A DNA stretch of 64,000 bases from Chloracidobacterium sp. CP2_5A. GTDB lineage: Bacteria; Acidobacteriota; Blastocatellia; Chloracidobacteriales; Chloracidobacteriaceae. Position numbers and translations under genes: made by a program. Each line of letters begins with the position of its first letter. Position 1 is the first letter of the stretch. The notes under the pieces are model-generated. The model was not told the DNA's origin and made no database searches. It saw only the letters and a program-made list of their open reading frames with translations. Positions 36,671-49,180 of the stretch are shown in pieces. The stretch lies in assembly GCA_002254845.1 (NCBI GenBank), contig NKPT01000001.1:159246-223245 (forward strand), given 5' to 3'.

Positions 36671-38029
36671 TTAGGCGTTCATCGAGGCGAGAAACTCGGC
36701 GTTGGTCTTGGAGCGCTCCAAGTGGCTCGCCATCAGCTCCATCGACTCGACGCTGGATAGCGGGCTGAGGACGCGCCGCAGCACGAAAATGCGATTGAGG
36801 TCCTCCTTCGGAATCAGCAACTCTTCCTTGCGCGTCCCGGACTTGTTGATGTCCACGGCCGGGAAGATGCGCTTCTCGATGAGCTTGCGGTCAAGGTGGA
36901 TTTCCATGTTGCCCGTCCCCTTGAACTCTTCAAAGATGACGTCGTCCATCCTTGAGCCGGTGTCAATCAGCGCCGTGGCGATAATGGTCAGGCTGCCGCC
37001 TTCCTCCAGGTTGCGCGCCGCGCCGAAGAATCGCTTGGGCTTCTGAAGCGCGTTGGCGTCCACGCCGCCCGAAAGAATCTTGCCCGACGGCGGCACGGTG
37101 GCGTTGTGAGCGCGCGCCAAGCGCGTAATCGAGTCCAGCAGAATCACCACGTCGCGCCCATGCTCGACGAGGCGCTTGGCTTTCTCGATGACCATATCGG
37201 CCACCTGAACGTGGCGCGTCGGCGGCTCGTCAAAGGTCGAGCTGACAACCTCGCCCTGCACGCTGCGCTGCATATCAGTCACTTCCTCGGGCCGCTCGTC
37301 AATGAGCAGCACGATGAGCATCACCTCCGGATGATTGCGCGTAATCGAGTTGGCAATGGATTGCAGGAGCATTGTCTTCCCGGTGCGCGGCGGCGCGACG
37401 ATGAGGCCGCGCTGCCCGCGCCCAATGGGCGTCACCAGGTCGAGAACGCGCCCGGAAAGGTTCTCCGGCGTGCTCTCCATGCGCAGCCGCTTATTCGGGT
37501 AAAGCGGCGTCAGGTTGTCGAAATGCACCCGCTCGCGGCGCAAGTCCGGCGGCTCGAAGTTGATGGCCTCGACCTTGATGAGCGCGAAATAGCGCTCGCC
37601 TTCCTTCGGCGGGCGAATCTGGCCCGAAATGGTGTCGCCGGTGCGCAGGTCAAACTTCCGAATTTGCGACGGCGACACGTAGATGTCGTCAGGGCCGGGC
37701 AGATAGTTGTAATCCGGCGCGCGCAGAAAGCCGAAGCCGTCCGGCAAACACTCCAGCACGCCCTCAGAGAAAATCAGGCCCGACCGCTCGGTCTGCGCCT
37801 GCAAAATTTTGAAGACCAGCTCTTGCTTGCGCAGGCTGCCGGCGCTCGGGACTTCCAGCTCCTGCGCGATGCGCATCAGGTCGGACAGCGGCAGGTCCCT
37901 GAGGGACGTAATGTCGTAAAAGCCGTTTGGAGGCGGCGCGTCCGCGCTTCCGGCGGCGACGGGCTCGATGGGGTCTAGCGTTTCTTCCATGGCAGGTTTC
38001 AGGACGGAGGGTTGATCCAAAAGCATCAT
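36671..38029 (-). CDS. rho: transcription termination factor Rho
   Basis: Hexameric RNA helicase ending transcription at unstructured RNA, about 452 residues. Seen: N-terminal [19 protein letters not shown], the RNA-binding cold-shock fold ([35 protein letters not shown]), Walker [41 protein letters not shown] and [20 protein letters not shown]. The start is uncertain: ATG at 38029, 38026 or 37990 are all possible and none has a strong upstream site. Confidence 0.96.
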   Translation of the reverse strand: MMLLDQPSVLKPAMEETLDPIEPVAAGSADAPPPNGFYDITSLRDLPLSDLMRIAQELEVPSAGSLRKQELVFKILQAQTERSGLIFSEGVLECLPDGFGFLRAPDYNYLPGPDDIYVSPSQIRKFDLRTGDTISGQIRPPKEGERYFALIKVEAINFEPPDLRRERVHFDNLTPLYPNKRLRMESTPENLSGRVLDLVTPIGRGQRGLIVAPPRTGKTMLLQSIANSITRNHPEVMLIVLLIDERPEEVTDMQRSVQGEVVSSTFDEPPTRHVQVADMVIEKAKRLVEHGRDVVILLDSITRLARAHNATVPPSGKILSGGVDANALQKPKRFFGAARNLEEGGSLTIIATALIDTGSRMDDVIFEEFKGTGNMEIHLDRKLIEKRIFPAVDINKSGTRKEELLIPKEDLNRIFVLRRVLSPLSSVESMELMASHLERSKTNAEFLASMNA

Positions 38030-38104
38030 CAGTGTGAGCCGTGAAGCAGGGCGACGGGTCAATCCGGGAATCTAGTCGGTTCAGGCAAGCGAGCGGGGCG
38101 AGGC

Positions 38105-38676
38105 TCAATCCGCCAAAACGGACTGGATACTTTCCCAAACGGCGTCCGCGCCGGCGCGGGTCAGGGATGAATACGGCAGAACGCGGTCGCCATAAGCGGC
38201 GCGCAGAGCTTTCAACTGGGCCATCAAGCGCGCGCGCGCCAGCTTGTCGGACTTGGTCGCCACGACGCGGAAGCGGCGCGCCGTCGCCATCAGCCACTCA
38301 TACATCGTCAAGTCCAGCGGTTGCGGCTCGAGGCGGGCGTCCACGACCAGGATGCACAGCGCCAGCGCCGAGCGGCGATACAGGTAACCTTCGATCATTG
38401 GCCGCCACTGCTCGCGCACGGCCTGCGGCGCGCGCGCGTAACCGTAGCCGGGCAGGTCCACAAAACGGAGTTGGCGATTGATTTCAAAGAAATTGACGAG
38501 CTGCGTCCGCCCCGGCGTGTTGCTGGCTCGGGCAAGTCCCTTCACGCCCAACAGCGAGTTGATGAGGCTTGACTTGCCAACGTTCGACCGTCCCAAAAAA
38601 GCGACTTCCGGCAGCGTGGGCGGCGGATAGTGGGCCGCCGCCGTCGCGCTCTTCAAAAATGTCGCCGTAACGACCT

Positions 38677-38680
<4 letters not shown>
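38105..38680 (-). CDS. engB: ribosome biogenesis GTPase EngB (YihA/YsxC)
   Basis: Essential GTPase of large-subunit assembly, 191 residues. G1 is FLGRSNVGKSSLINSLLG, G2/G3 are NTPGRTQLVNFFEIN and FVDLPGYGYARAP, and G4 is VVATKSDKLARARL. The start overlaps the lon stop by four bases (ATGA), so it is translationally coupled to lon, a pairing known in several phyla. Confidence 0.95.
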
Positions 38681-41136
<2,456 letters not shown>

Positions 41137-41214
41137 GTAAGGCTCTATACAAGGCTAGGGAAGGCGTCCGCGCTCAGCAGGCGCCAACGAGAGAACGAGC
41201 GACGCGAAGGTCAT

Positions 41215-42432
<1,218 letters not shown>

Positions 42433-42531
42433 GTCGTCTCGTCCTCTCACGGGTGGCTCCACGAGCGCGCTGGAAGCGCTTCGCATTGCCAAGCGCGCCT
42501 TCCAGAAGCGCCTCCACGCAAAATGTCTTCG

Positions 42532-43131
42532 CTAAACGCGGTTGGTCAGCACCTGGTCCACAATACCGTATTCCATCGCCTGCGTCGCCGACATAATGCG
42601 GTCGCGCTCGACATCCGCCTCAATCTCGTCAAATGACTTGCCGGTGTGCTTGGCCAGGATGTTTGAAGTCAGCTCTCGAATGCGTTTGATTTCCTCGGCC
42701 TGGATAAGGATGTCCGTGGCTTGGCCCTGCGCGCCGCCGGACGGCTGGTGAATGAGAATGCGCGAGTGCGGTAGCGCGTAACGCTTGCCTTTCGTGCCAG
42801 CCGCTAGCAGGAGCGCGCCCATCGAGGCGCACTGCCCAATGCAGAAGGTCACGATGTCTGGCTTGACGAACTGCATGGTGTCGTAAATCGCCATTCCGGC
42901 CGTGACGGAGCCGCCCGGGCTGTTGATGTAAATGGAAATGTCCCGCTCCGGGTCTTCGGATTCAAGAAACAGCAACTGCGCCACGACCAGACTGGCAATG
43001 GTGTCGTCAATCGGCGTGCCAATAAAAATGATGTTGTCCTTGAGCAGGCGCGAGTAGATATCGTAAGCGCGCTCGCCGCGACTGGTCTGCTCGACTACCA
43101 TCGGAACAAGGGCCGCTGTCGGATGAATCAT
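42532..43131 (-). CDS. clpP: ATP-dependent Clp protease proteolytic subunit
   Basis: Serine peptidase forming a two-ring barrel with ClpX; 199 residues. The catalytic Ser is at about residue 103 ([11 protein letters not shown]), His at about 128 ([19 protein letters not shown]), and Asp is in [11 protein letters not shown]. The N-terminus reads [22 protein letters not shown], as usual. The ATG at 43131 is chosen; further upstream in-frame codons encode an unlike extension. It lies 76 bases after tig. Confidence 0.97.
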   Translation of the reverse strand: MIHPTAALVPMVVEQTSRGERAYDIYSRLLKDNIIFIGTPIDDTIASLVVAQLLFLESEDPERDISIYINSPGGSVTAGMAIYDTMQFVKPDIVTFCIGQCASMGALLLAAGTKGKRYALPHSRILIHQPSGGAQGQATDILIQAEEIKRIRELTSNILAKHTGKSFDEIEADVERDRIMSATQAMEYGIVDQVLTNRV

Positions 43132-43207
43132 GGCAGTGCAACCGTACCTTGAGGCTATTGAGATGCGCGCCGCCTGCAATCGCCAAGCGGCAGCGAGCGC
43201 CTATCTA

Positions 43208-44608
43208 TTAGTTTTCAGACGGGAATGAAACCGCTTCTTCCGGCGCTGGGGCATCGGCTGGCAAAACGGCCCTGGTCTCGACTCGCGCAGCGCTCCGCAC
43301 GATGACCATCGCTTTTCGATTTCGCAGCGTAGCTCGCACGTTATCGAGCTGGTCCTCCCTTGTCAAGCGAGCGCGCACAACCTCTGGGGCCACGCCAACT
43401 TGAGCCGCCAGCTCGGCAATGTGATCCGAGAGCTCCTCGTCCGTCACGCGCAGGCCGGCCTCGCGGGCGACTTGCTCCAAAACGACGATGCGCTTGATTT
43501 CCGCTTCGGCGCGGGGACGGAGCGCCTCGCCCATTTTCTGAAAGTCGTAGTTGGCGCGGCGCGGGTCAACGCCCTGCCGCTGGAGACGCGCAACGAATTC
43601 GCCGAGAAGCTCGTTGACCCGTCCCGTAACCAGCGACTCCGGCGCTTCAATGCCGACGCGCGCCACGAGCTGATCGAGCAAATCCGCGTCCAGCGCGGTC
43701 ATCGCGCGCGCTTCCACCTCCGCCTCCATATCAGCGCGGAGGCGCGCCCGCAACGTCGCCAAATCCGCCCCAATCGCTTTTTGGGCCCATGCGTCATCCA
43801 GCGGCGGCAGATTTTTCTGAACAATCTCCTCAATCACGAGGTGAAACTGGACGCGCTTGCCAGATAAATCCTCCACGTCCGCCGCCTTGGGGGCGGCCGT
43901 CGACGCCGTTCCGGCGTCAGCGGGCGGGTACTGAATCTCCACCGCGACCCGCTCGCCAACGGCTTTTCCGCGCAGCGCCGCGTCAAACTCCGCGCGCGTG
44001 GACTTGCCGCCGATTTCGAGCGTCTCGCGCCGCGGCGCAATCGTCGGCGACTGCCCGTCGGCCGGCGCGGTCGCCCCAGCTTCAAGAACATAGCCCGTCA
44101 GCGACACGGTGACGATGTCGCCCGGCTGAGCGACACGCCCGGCTTCCGCCGGCGACACGGTCGCCAGCCGCTCCCGAAGACTTTCCAAACTCGCCTCAAT
44201 GTCGGCGTCCGTGACGGGAACCACCCGCTTGACGCCTTCCAGCCCTTCCAGGGCGCCCACCGTAAATTCCGGAAAAACGTCAACTTCAACCTTGAGCACG
44301 AAGGGCAGCTGGTCGGTCAGGCGGACGTCCTGTACCCGCGGCTCGCCCAAAACCTGCAACTTCAAGGCTTCGATGGCTTCCTGCATAGCCTCCGAGCCAA
44401 GCTGGGCCAGCACCCGCTCGTGAATATCCTTCTGGAACCGCTGGCGAGCGAGCGCGACCGGGGCCTTGCCCGGACGAAAGCCGGGAATTCGCGCCTGGCG
44501 GGCAAACTCATTGGAAAAGCGGTTGAAACTGCGCGCGACGCGCTCGGCTGGAAGCTCGATCACAAGCTCCTTTTTGACGGAGGAAAGATGGGTGACTTCG
44601 AATTTCAA
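43208..44608 (-). CDS. tig: trigger factor
   Basis: Ribosome-associated chaperone and peptidyl-prolyl isomerase, 466 residues. The ribosome-binding signature is seen as FARQARIPGFRPGKAP near residue 40. A FKBP-type domain follows (GDIVTVSLTGYVLEAG, about 160-265), then the long helical C-terminal chaperone domain. The protein ends in an acidic tail. It heads the tig-clpP-clpX-lon run, consistent with coordinated protein quality control. Confidence 0.94.
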   Translation of the reverse strand: MKFEVTHLSSVKKELVIELPAERVARSFNRFSNEFARQARIPGFRPGKAPVALARQRFQKDIHERVLAQLGSEAMQEAIEALKLQVLGEPRVQDVRLTDQLPFVLKVEVDVFPEFTVGALEGLEGVKRVVPVTDADIEASLESLRERLATVSPAEAGRVAQPGDIVTVSLTGYVLEAGATAPADGQSPTIAPRRETLEIGGKSTRAEFDAALRGKAVGERVAVEIQYPPADAGTASTAAPKAADVEDLSGKRVQFHLVIEEIVQKNLPPLDDAWAQKAIGADLATLRARLRADMEAEVEARAMTALDADLLDQLVARVGIEAPESLVTGRVNELLGEFVARLQRQGVDPRRANYDFQKMGEALRPRAEAEIKRIVVLEQVAREAGLRVTDEELSDHIAELAAQVGVAPEVVRARLTREDQLDNVRATLRNRKAMVIVRSAARVETRAVLPADAPAPEEAVSFPSEN

Positions 44609-44816
44609 GCGATGCCCTCAAGTAACAGCGTAGGGTGAAAGTACGGCGCAGGCGAGCGCCGCGCCGGGGGCGTCCGGCTCGCCTGCCAAATCGGCGACGG
44701 GGCAGGCCCTGGGCGACGAATAGGCCAGCGCGTAGTATAGTCCCGTCGCGCCGCGCCGCGCAATCCATCCGCTTGCATCGCGCGGGCGCGCAGCGTCCGC
44801 CGCTCGACGCCGCTCT

Positions 44817-46613
44817 ATGCCGCCGCGTGACTTTTGGCTGAAAGCAACCGACGCGCGCCGCCAGCGCTGGTGGCTGCTTGGGCTATGGCTTGGCGTCGCG
44901 CTGCTTTACGCGCCAACGCTGAGTTACGAGCGGGTCTTTGACGACCACCTTCAAATTGAGGAAAACCGGCACATCCGATCCTGGTCGTTCATTGGCCGCG
45001 CTTTTACCGAGCATGTTTGGAGCGGGCAGCCGGGCTATGCGCGCACCAACTCCTACCGTCCGCTCTACCTTGTTTGGATGACGGCCAACTACGCGCTCTT
45101 CGGCGAGGACCCGCGCGGCTGGCATGCCACGTCGGCGTTGCTCTATCTCGCGGCGGTCGGCGGCGTCTGGCGGGTAGCCGGACAACTGCTTGGAACCGGC
45201 TTCGCTCGCGTCACGGCCGTTGTCGTCTTCGCGTTTCACCCGACGCATGTGGAGTCGGTCGCCTGGATCGCGTCATTTCCCGACGCCCTCCTGATGACGT
45301 TTTTCACGCTGGCGCTGGGGCTTCACTTGCAAGCGGCGGGCTGGCAAGCGGGGCAGGGGTTTGGCGAGTCCTCGCCGCCCGCCGACTGGCGCTGGGCAGT
45401 GACGGATTGGCGCAACTGGCTTTCCGCGGGCGCGCTGGCGGGGGCTTTGCTGACCAAGGAATTCGCCGTTTTTTGGTGGCCGATGGCCTTCCTGCTGCAT
45501 CTCGCCGCGCGACGCGACCCGCTGCCTAAGCGGGCGATGTCCGCCGCGCAATCGCTTGTCCTTCACGCGGCGGCGGTGGCCGCCTACTTTTTCGCTCGCT
45601 GGCTAGCCCTGCCGGGCGTTTTTGAAGGCACGCCGTACTTGTCGCGGGCGACCGTGGCCCTGACGGCCCCGCTCGTGTTGTGGACTTACCTGCGACTCCT
45701 TGTCTGGCCTGTCGGGCTGCGGCTGGAATACGAGCTGACGTATGTCACAAGCCCGGCTAACCCGGCATTTTGGCTACCGCTCGCCGGCTTGCTAACCATC
45801 GCCGGCCTCGCCGTGTGGCGGCTTTGGCGCGCGCCGCTCGCCCTGACGTTTTTGGCCTGGATTGGGCTGCCGCTGCTGCCGACGCTGAACCTGCGGCATT
45901 TTCGCCCGCAGGAGTTTCTCCACGACCGCTACTTGTTTCTCCCGACCCTAGGGTTTGCCTTGTTCATCGGCTGGGGGCTCGCGGCGCTGGCGAGTCGCCT
46001 GGCTTCGCGCGAGGCGCGGGCGGCGGCGCTTCTTGCCGCGACGGTCGGACTGTTGATTGCCTACGCCGGGCTCACGGCGCGGTACGTTCCCGCTTGGCGA
46101 AACGATATGACGCTCTACGGCCGAATCTTGAGCTTTCACCCGGACAACGTCTTCGCGCTGGGCAACCTCTCGGACGCGCTGCGCGCGCAGGGACGCCTGG
46201 AAGAGGGCATTCGGGCGCTGGAGCGCGCTTACGCTCGCGCGCCCAACGAGGGCCGGCTGGCGCGGGCGCTGGGCAATGCCTACTGTCAAGCCGGCCGATT
46301 TGATCGCGCCATCGAGATTCTTGAGCCATGGCTGACGCATGACGAAGCCAGCGTCGACAGCGTCGGCGCCTGTTACGACTACGGCTACGCTTTGCTAGCG
46401 GTCGGACGCCCGCGCCAGGCGCGCCCCTATCTGGAGCGCGCCGCCAAGCTCGCCCCGGACGACGCCCAAATCTGGCTCATGGTGGCGGAAGCGCGGCGGG
46501 CGCTGCGCTTGTGCCGAGAAGCCGCCGCCGCCTACGACGAGGCGCTGCGCCTGGCGCCGGATCGGGCCGACATTGCCCAACGGCGGGCCGCGAAGGATCA
46601 AAACTGCCCCTGA
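44817..46613 (+). CDS. membrane protein with C-terminal TPR repeats, TMTC/GT-C glycosyltransferase-like
   Basis: A 598-residue polytopic membrane protein. After TM1 the lumenal/periplasmic loop carries an acidic pair (RVFDDHLQIEEN), as in GT-C mannosyltransferases. YRPLYLVWMTANYALFGEDP and AFHPTHVESVAWIASFPDAL resemble the TMTC/ArnT-like multispanning core with about ten segments. The last 160 residues hold tetratricopeptide repeats (DNVFALGNLSDALRAQGRLE, EGRLARALGNAYCQAGRFDR, SVGACYDYGYALLAVGRPRQ, DAQIWLMVAEARRALRLCRE). Transfer of a lipid-linked sugar to proteins is plausible, but the substrate is unknown. A GT2 gene follows 16 bases later. Confidence 0.78.
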   Translation: MPPRDFWLKATDARRQRWWLLGLWLGVALLYAPTLSYERVFDDHLQIEENRHIRSWSFIGRAFTEHVWSGQPGYARTNSYRPLYLVWMTANYALFGEDPRGWHATSALLYLAAVGGVWRVAGQLLGTGFARVTAVVVFAFHPTHVESVAWIASFPDALLMTFFTLALGLHLQAAGWQAGQGFGESSPPADWRWAVTDWRNWLSAGALAGALLTKEFAVFWWPMAFLLHLAARRDPLPKRAMSAAQSLVLHAAAVAAYFFARWLALPGVFEGTPYLSRATVALTAPLVLWTYLRLLVWPVGLRLEYELTYVTSPANPAFWLPLAGLLTIAGLAVWRLWRAPLALTFLAWIGLPLLPTLNLRHFRPQEFLHDRYLFLPTLGFALFIGWGLAALASRLASREARAAALLAATVGLLIAYAGLTARYVPAWRNDMTLYGRILSFHPDNVFALGNLSDALRAQGRLEEGIRALERAYARAPNEGRLARALGNAYCQAGRFDRAIEILEPWLTHDEASVDSVGACYDYGYALLAVGRPRQARPYLERAAKLAPDDAQIWLMVAEARRALRLCREAAAAYDEALRLAPDRADIAQRRAAKDQNCP

Positions 46614-46629
46614 AATCGCTCCCGCCCGC

Positions 46630-47628
46630 ATGACGCCCGAACGCCGCTTACTTTCCATTGTCGCTCCCTGCTACAACGAAGCTGACGCGCTGACCGCGTT
46701 TCACACGGCGCTGGCTGCCGCGCTGGCGCCGCTGCCCTACGCGGCGGAAATCATCTACGTGGATGACGGCTCGACCGATGCCACGCCGCAGGTTCTGGCC
46801 GCGCTGCGAGCGCGGGACGCCCGCGTCAAAACGCTCGTCTTTTCACGCAACTTCGGACACCAAGCCGCGTTGCTCGCCGGGCTGGACGCCGCCCAAGGCG
46901 ACGCCGTCGTGACGCTCGACAGCGACTTGCAGCATCCGCCGGCGCTCATCCCCGAACTCATCCGGGCCTGGGAGCGCGGGGCGGATATTGTCTACACCAT
47001 CCGCCGCGAAACCGCCGACGCTTCGCTGAGCAAGCGCCTTACGAGCCGCGCGTTTTATTGGCTGCTGAACCGGGTGTCGGACACGCCCATCATCCCCGGC
47101 GCGGCCGACTTTCGGCTGATGAATCGCGCGGCCGCGGATAGCTTTTGCAGCCTGCGCGAAACCCACCGCTTCAATCGCGGGCTGGTCAGCTGGCTTGGCT
47201 TCCGAACGGCCGCCATCGAGTTTGACGCCCCGGCGCGCTTCGCCGGCGAAAGCAAGTACGCCTTCGCGCGGATGCTGCGCTTTGCCGTTCACGGTCTGGT
47301 CTCGTTTTCGGTCTGGCCGCTGCGCGCCACGATGCTGCTTGGCTTCGGGATGGCGGGCTTTGCCGCGCTTTACATCATTTACGCGCTCTTCGCGTTTTTC
47401 GTCCTAGCCTGGACGGTGCCGGGCTGGACCTCGACGCTCATCAGCGTGCTGCTCATCGGCGGCGTCCAGTTGCTGAGCCTTGGCATCGTTGGGGAATACG
47501 TCGGGAAGATTTACGAGGAAGTCAAAGGGCGGCCGCTGTATGTCGTCCGCGAGCGGCACGGCTTTGGCGACGATCAACCGTCGGAGGGCGCTTCGTCCGC
47601 GGCCGGGACGAGAAACCGCTCCGCATAG
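46630..47628 (+). CDS. GT2 glycosyltransferase, polyisoprenyl-phosphate sugar transferase type
   Basis: A 332-residue GT2 enzyme of the DPM1/GtrB/ArnC kind, which charges undecaprenyl phosphate with a sugar. Seen: LLSIVAPCYNEADALTAFH, IIYVDDGSTDATPQVL, FSRNFGHQAALLAGLDAA, the DxD site LDSDLQHPP, GAADFRLMNR and RFAGESKYAFARML. Two C-terminal membrane helices follow. It probably supplies the lipid-linked donor used by the adjacent TMTC-like protein (inference from adjacency and family biochemistry). Its last 55 bases overlap the convergent GntR gene. Confidence 0.92.
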   Translation: MTPERRLLSIVAPCYNEADALTAFHTALAAALAPLPYAAEIIYVDDGSTDATPQVLAALRARDARVKTLVFSRNFGHQAALLAGLDAAQGDAVVTLDSDLQHPPALIPELIRAWERGADIVYTIRRETADASLSKRLTSRAFYWLLNRVSDTPIIPGAADFRLMNRAAADSFCSLRETHRFNRGLVSWLGFRTAAIEFDAPARFAGESKYAFARMLRFAVHGLVSFSVWPLRATMLLGFGMAGFAALYIIYALFAFFVLAWTVPGWTSTLISVLLIGGVQLLSLGIVGEYVGKIYEEVKGRPLYVVRERHGFGDDQPSEGASSAAGTRNRSA

Positions 47629-48509
47629 GCGCGTAACTCGTGGCGGGTCTCATCGGACAAGATGTTCAGCTCCCGCAGGTTGACCGCCGCCGGCAGGCGC
47701 CGCGCGGTCACGGCGTCGGCGATGATCAGCGAGCTTCCCGCGAGTCGCGCTTCCCACCCCGGCTCGCGGGCGTCCTGAAAGTTGCAGGCCAGCAAGTCGC
47801 CGCCCGCAGCCGCGCAGATGGCGCGCGTAAGGCGCAGGAAGTCCGGCCAGCCGGAGACCACCGTCACCAGGCCGTCCGCGGAGCGCAGCAGATCGAGCGG
47901 CACTTCGCCCCAGACGGCCCGCGCGCGGAGCCACAGGCAGGCGACGCTGGGCGGAAGCTGCTTCGCCAACTCACCGGCCCGGGCGTACAGCGCCACGGGC
48001 GTGGCCCGGCGGTAAGTCTCCGGCAACCGACAGGCTTCAAAGCCCATCCCGCGCACCGGGCAGCCCGCCGCCTGCTCAATTTCGTGAACGAGAATCTGGC
48101 GCAGCTCAGGGTCGGGCTCAAGCAGAAGGAAGCGGTCGGGCGGCTCCGCGGCGAGCCAGGCGGCTAAGCGCGACCGAATGGCCGTTATGGAGTGACCGGA
48201 GCGCCGCGCTTGCTCAAGGAACGACGCCAGCAAATGGTCGAGGTCGGCCCGGCCGTCTGCCGCGCCGCCGTCCAGCGCCCGCGCGTACACGCCGCTGCCA
48301 TGGCGTTGCTCGACCCAGCCGCGGCGCGCCAGCTCCCGAAAAGCGGCGCTAACAGTATTCGGATGCAGCCCCAGCCGCCGCGCTAGCTCGCGCGTGCTGG
48401 GCAGCTTGTCGCCGGGCTTGAGCTCCTGACTGGCGATGGCAAACACGAATTGCGTCACAAGCTGTTCGCGGGCGGAAACTTCGCTATGCTTGGCAACCCA
48501 CAGGCGCAT
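47574..48509 (-). CDS. GntR-family transcriptional regulator with an unassigned C-terminal domain
   Basis: A 311-residue regulator. The N-terminal winged helix is of the YtrA/GntR type (LVTQFVFAIASQELKPGDKL, PSTRELARRLGLHPNTVSAA, FRELARRGWVEQRHGSGVY, about residues 15-78). The remaining 230 residues do not show an aminotransferase (MocR) PLP lysine motif or a UTRA pattern. They contain LLLEPDPELRQILVHEIEQA and read like a periplasmic-binding or phosphotransacetylase-like alpha/beta sensor. It diverges from trxA (181 bases between starts) and converges on the GT2 gene. Target genes are unknown. Confidence 0.85.
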   Translation of the reverse strand: MRLWVAKHSEVSAREQLVTQFVFAIASQELKPGDKLPSTRELARRLGLHPNTVSAAFRELARRGWVEQRHGSGVYARALDGGAADGRADLDHLLASFLEQARRSGHSITAIRSRLAAWLAAEPPDRFLLLEPDPELRQILVHEIEQAAGCPVRGMGFEACRLPETYRRATPVALYARAGELAKQLPPSVACLWLRARAVWGEVPLDLLRSADGLVTVVSGWPDFLRLTRAICAAAGGDLLACNFQDAREPGWEARLAGSSLIIADAVTARRLPAAVNLRELNILSDETRHELRAYAERFLVPAADEAPSDG

Positions 48510-48689
48510 AAGTTTTTCCAGTCAAGCCGGGCGGCGTCCAGCCGAAAAGCGGGGAAGCGCCCCGGACCTGGGGAGCGTTTGGGATTGGCGCGACACGAAA
48601 GGCGTGTGCTAGTAATCGCTGACTTGCTCGTTTTCAAAGAGAAACGGGCGGCATTTGGAGCAATGAACTCAACTTTTGGAGGAACTATC

Positions 48690-49019
48690 ATGGGCGGCAA
48701 CGTCATTGAAATTACGGACAGCAACTTTGAGCGCGAGGTGTTGCAGTCCGAACATCCGGTGCTGGTTGACTTTTGGGCCGCGTGGTGCGCCCCCTGCCGG
48801 ATGCTAGCCCCAACCGTCGAAGCCCTGGCCAGTGACTATGCCGGACGCGCGCGGGTTGGAAAACTCAACGTGGACGAAAACAATCAGACTTCAGCGCGCT
48901 TTGGGATTCGCGGCATCCCAACGCTGATCGTGTTCAAAAACGGACAGGAACAGGAGCGGCTCACCGGCGCGCACCCGAAAGACACCATCGCCCGCATGCT
49001 CGACAAGCACGTGGCGTAA
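48690..49019 (+). CDS. trxA: thioredoxin
   Basis: Cytoplasmic disulfide reductase of 109 residues. The active site is WAAWCAPCRMLAPTVE (WCAPC in place of WCGPC, as in several cyanobacterial and other thioredoxins), the cis-Pro loop is IRGIPTLIVFKNG, and the buried Asp is in VLVDFWA. GGAGG lies seven bases before the ATG at 48690, which decides the start over an ATG at 48663. Confidence 0.96.
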   Translation: MGGNVIEITDSNFEREVLQSEHPVLVDFWAAWCAPCRMLAPTVEALASDYAGRARVGKLNVDENNQTSARFGIRGIPTLIVFKNGQEQERLTGAHPKDTIARMLDKHVA

Positions 49020-49124
49020 CGTTCAGTTGACCAACAACTAGTTTAGCGAAACGTCGTCTTCTATGCCTTCAGCGCCCGCCCGCGCCGCTGAAAGCCGTCC
49101 CGGACGGCGTTATCGTTTTCTTTC

Positions 49125-49158
49125 CGCGATTTTTCTCCGTTCGCGATTTTTCCCCGCG
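49125..49158. repeat. imperfect 17-bp tandem duplication upstream of alaS
   Basis: CGCGATTTTTCTCCGTT (49125-49141) is followed by CGCGATTTTTCCCCGCG (49142-49158), with 14 of 17 positions matching. It lies in the 161-base trxA-alaS spacer, 22 bases before the alaS start. Confidence 0.75.
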
Positions 49159-49180
49159 CGTCAGTCGAGGGTGATTGAAT

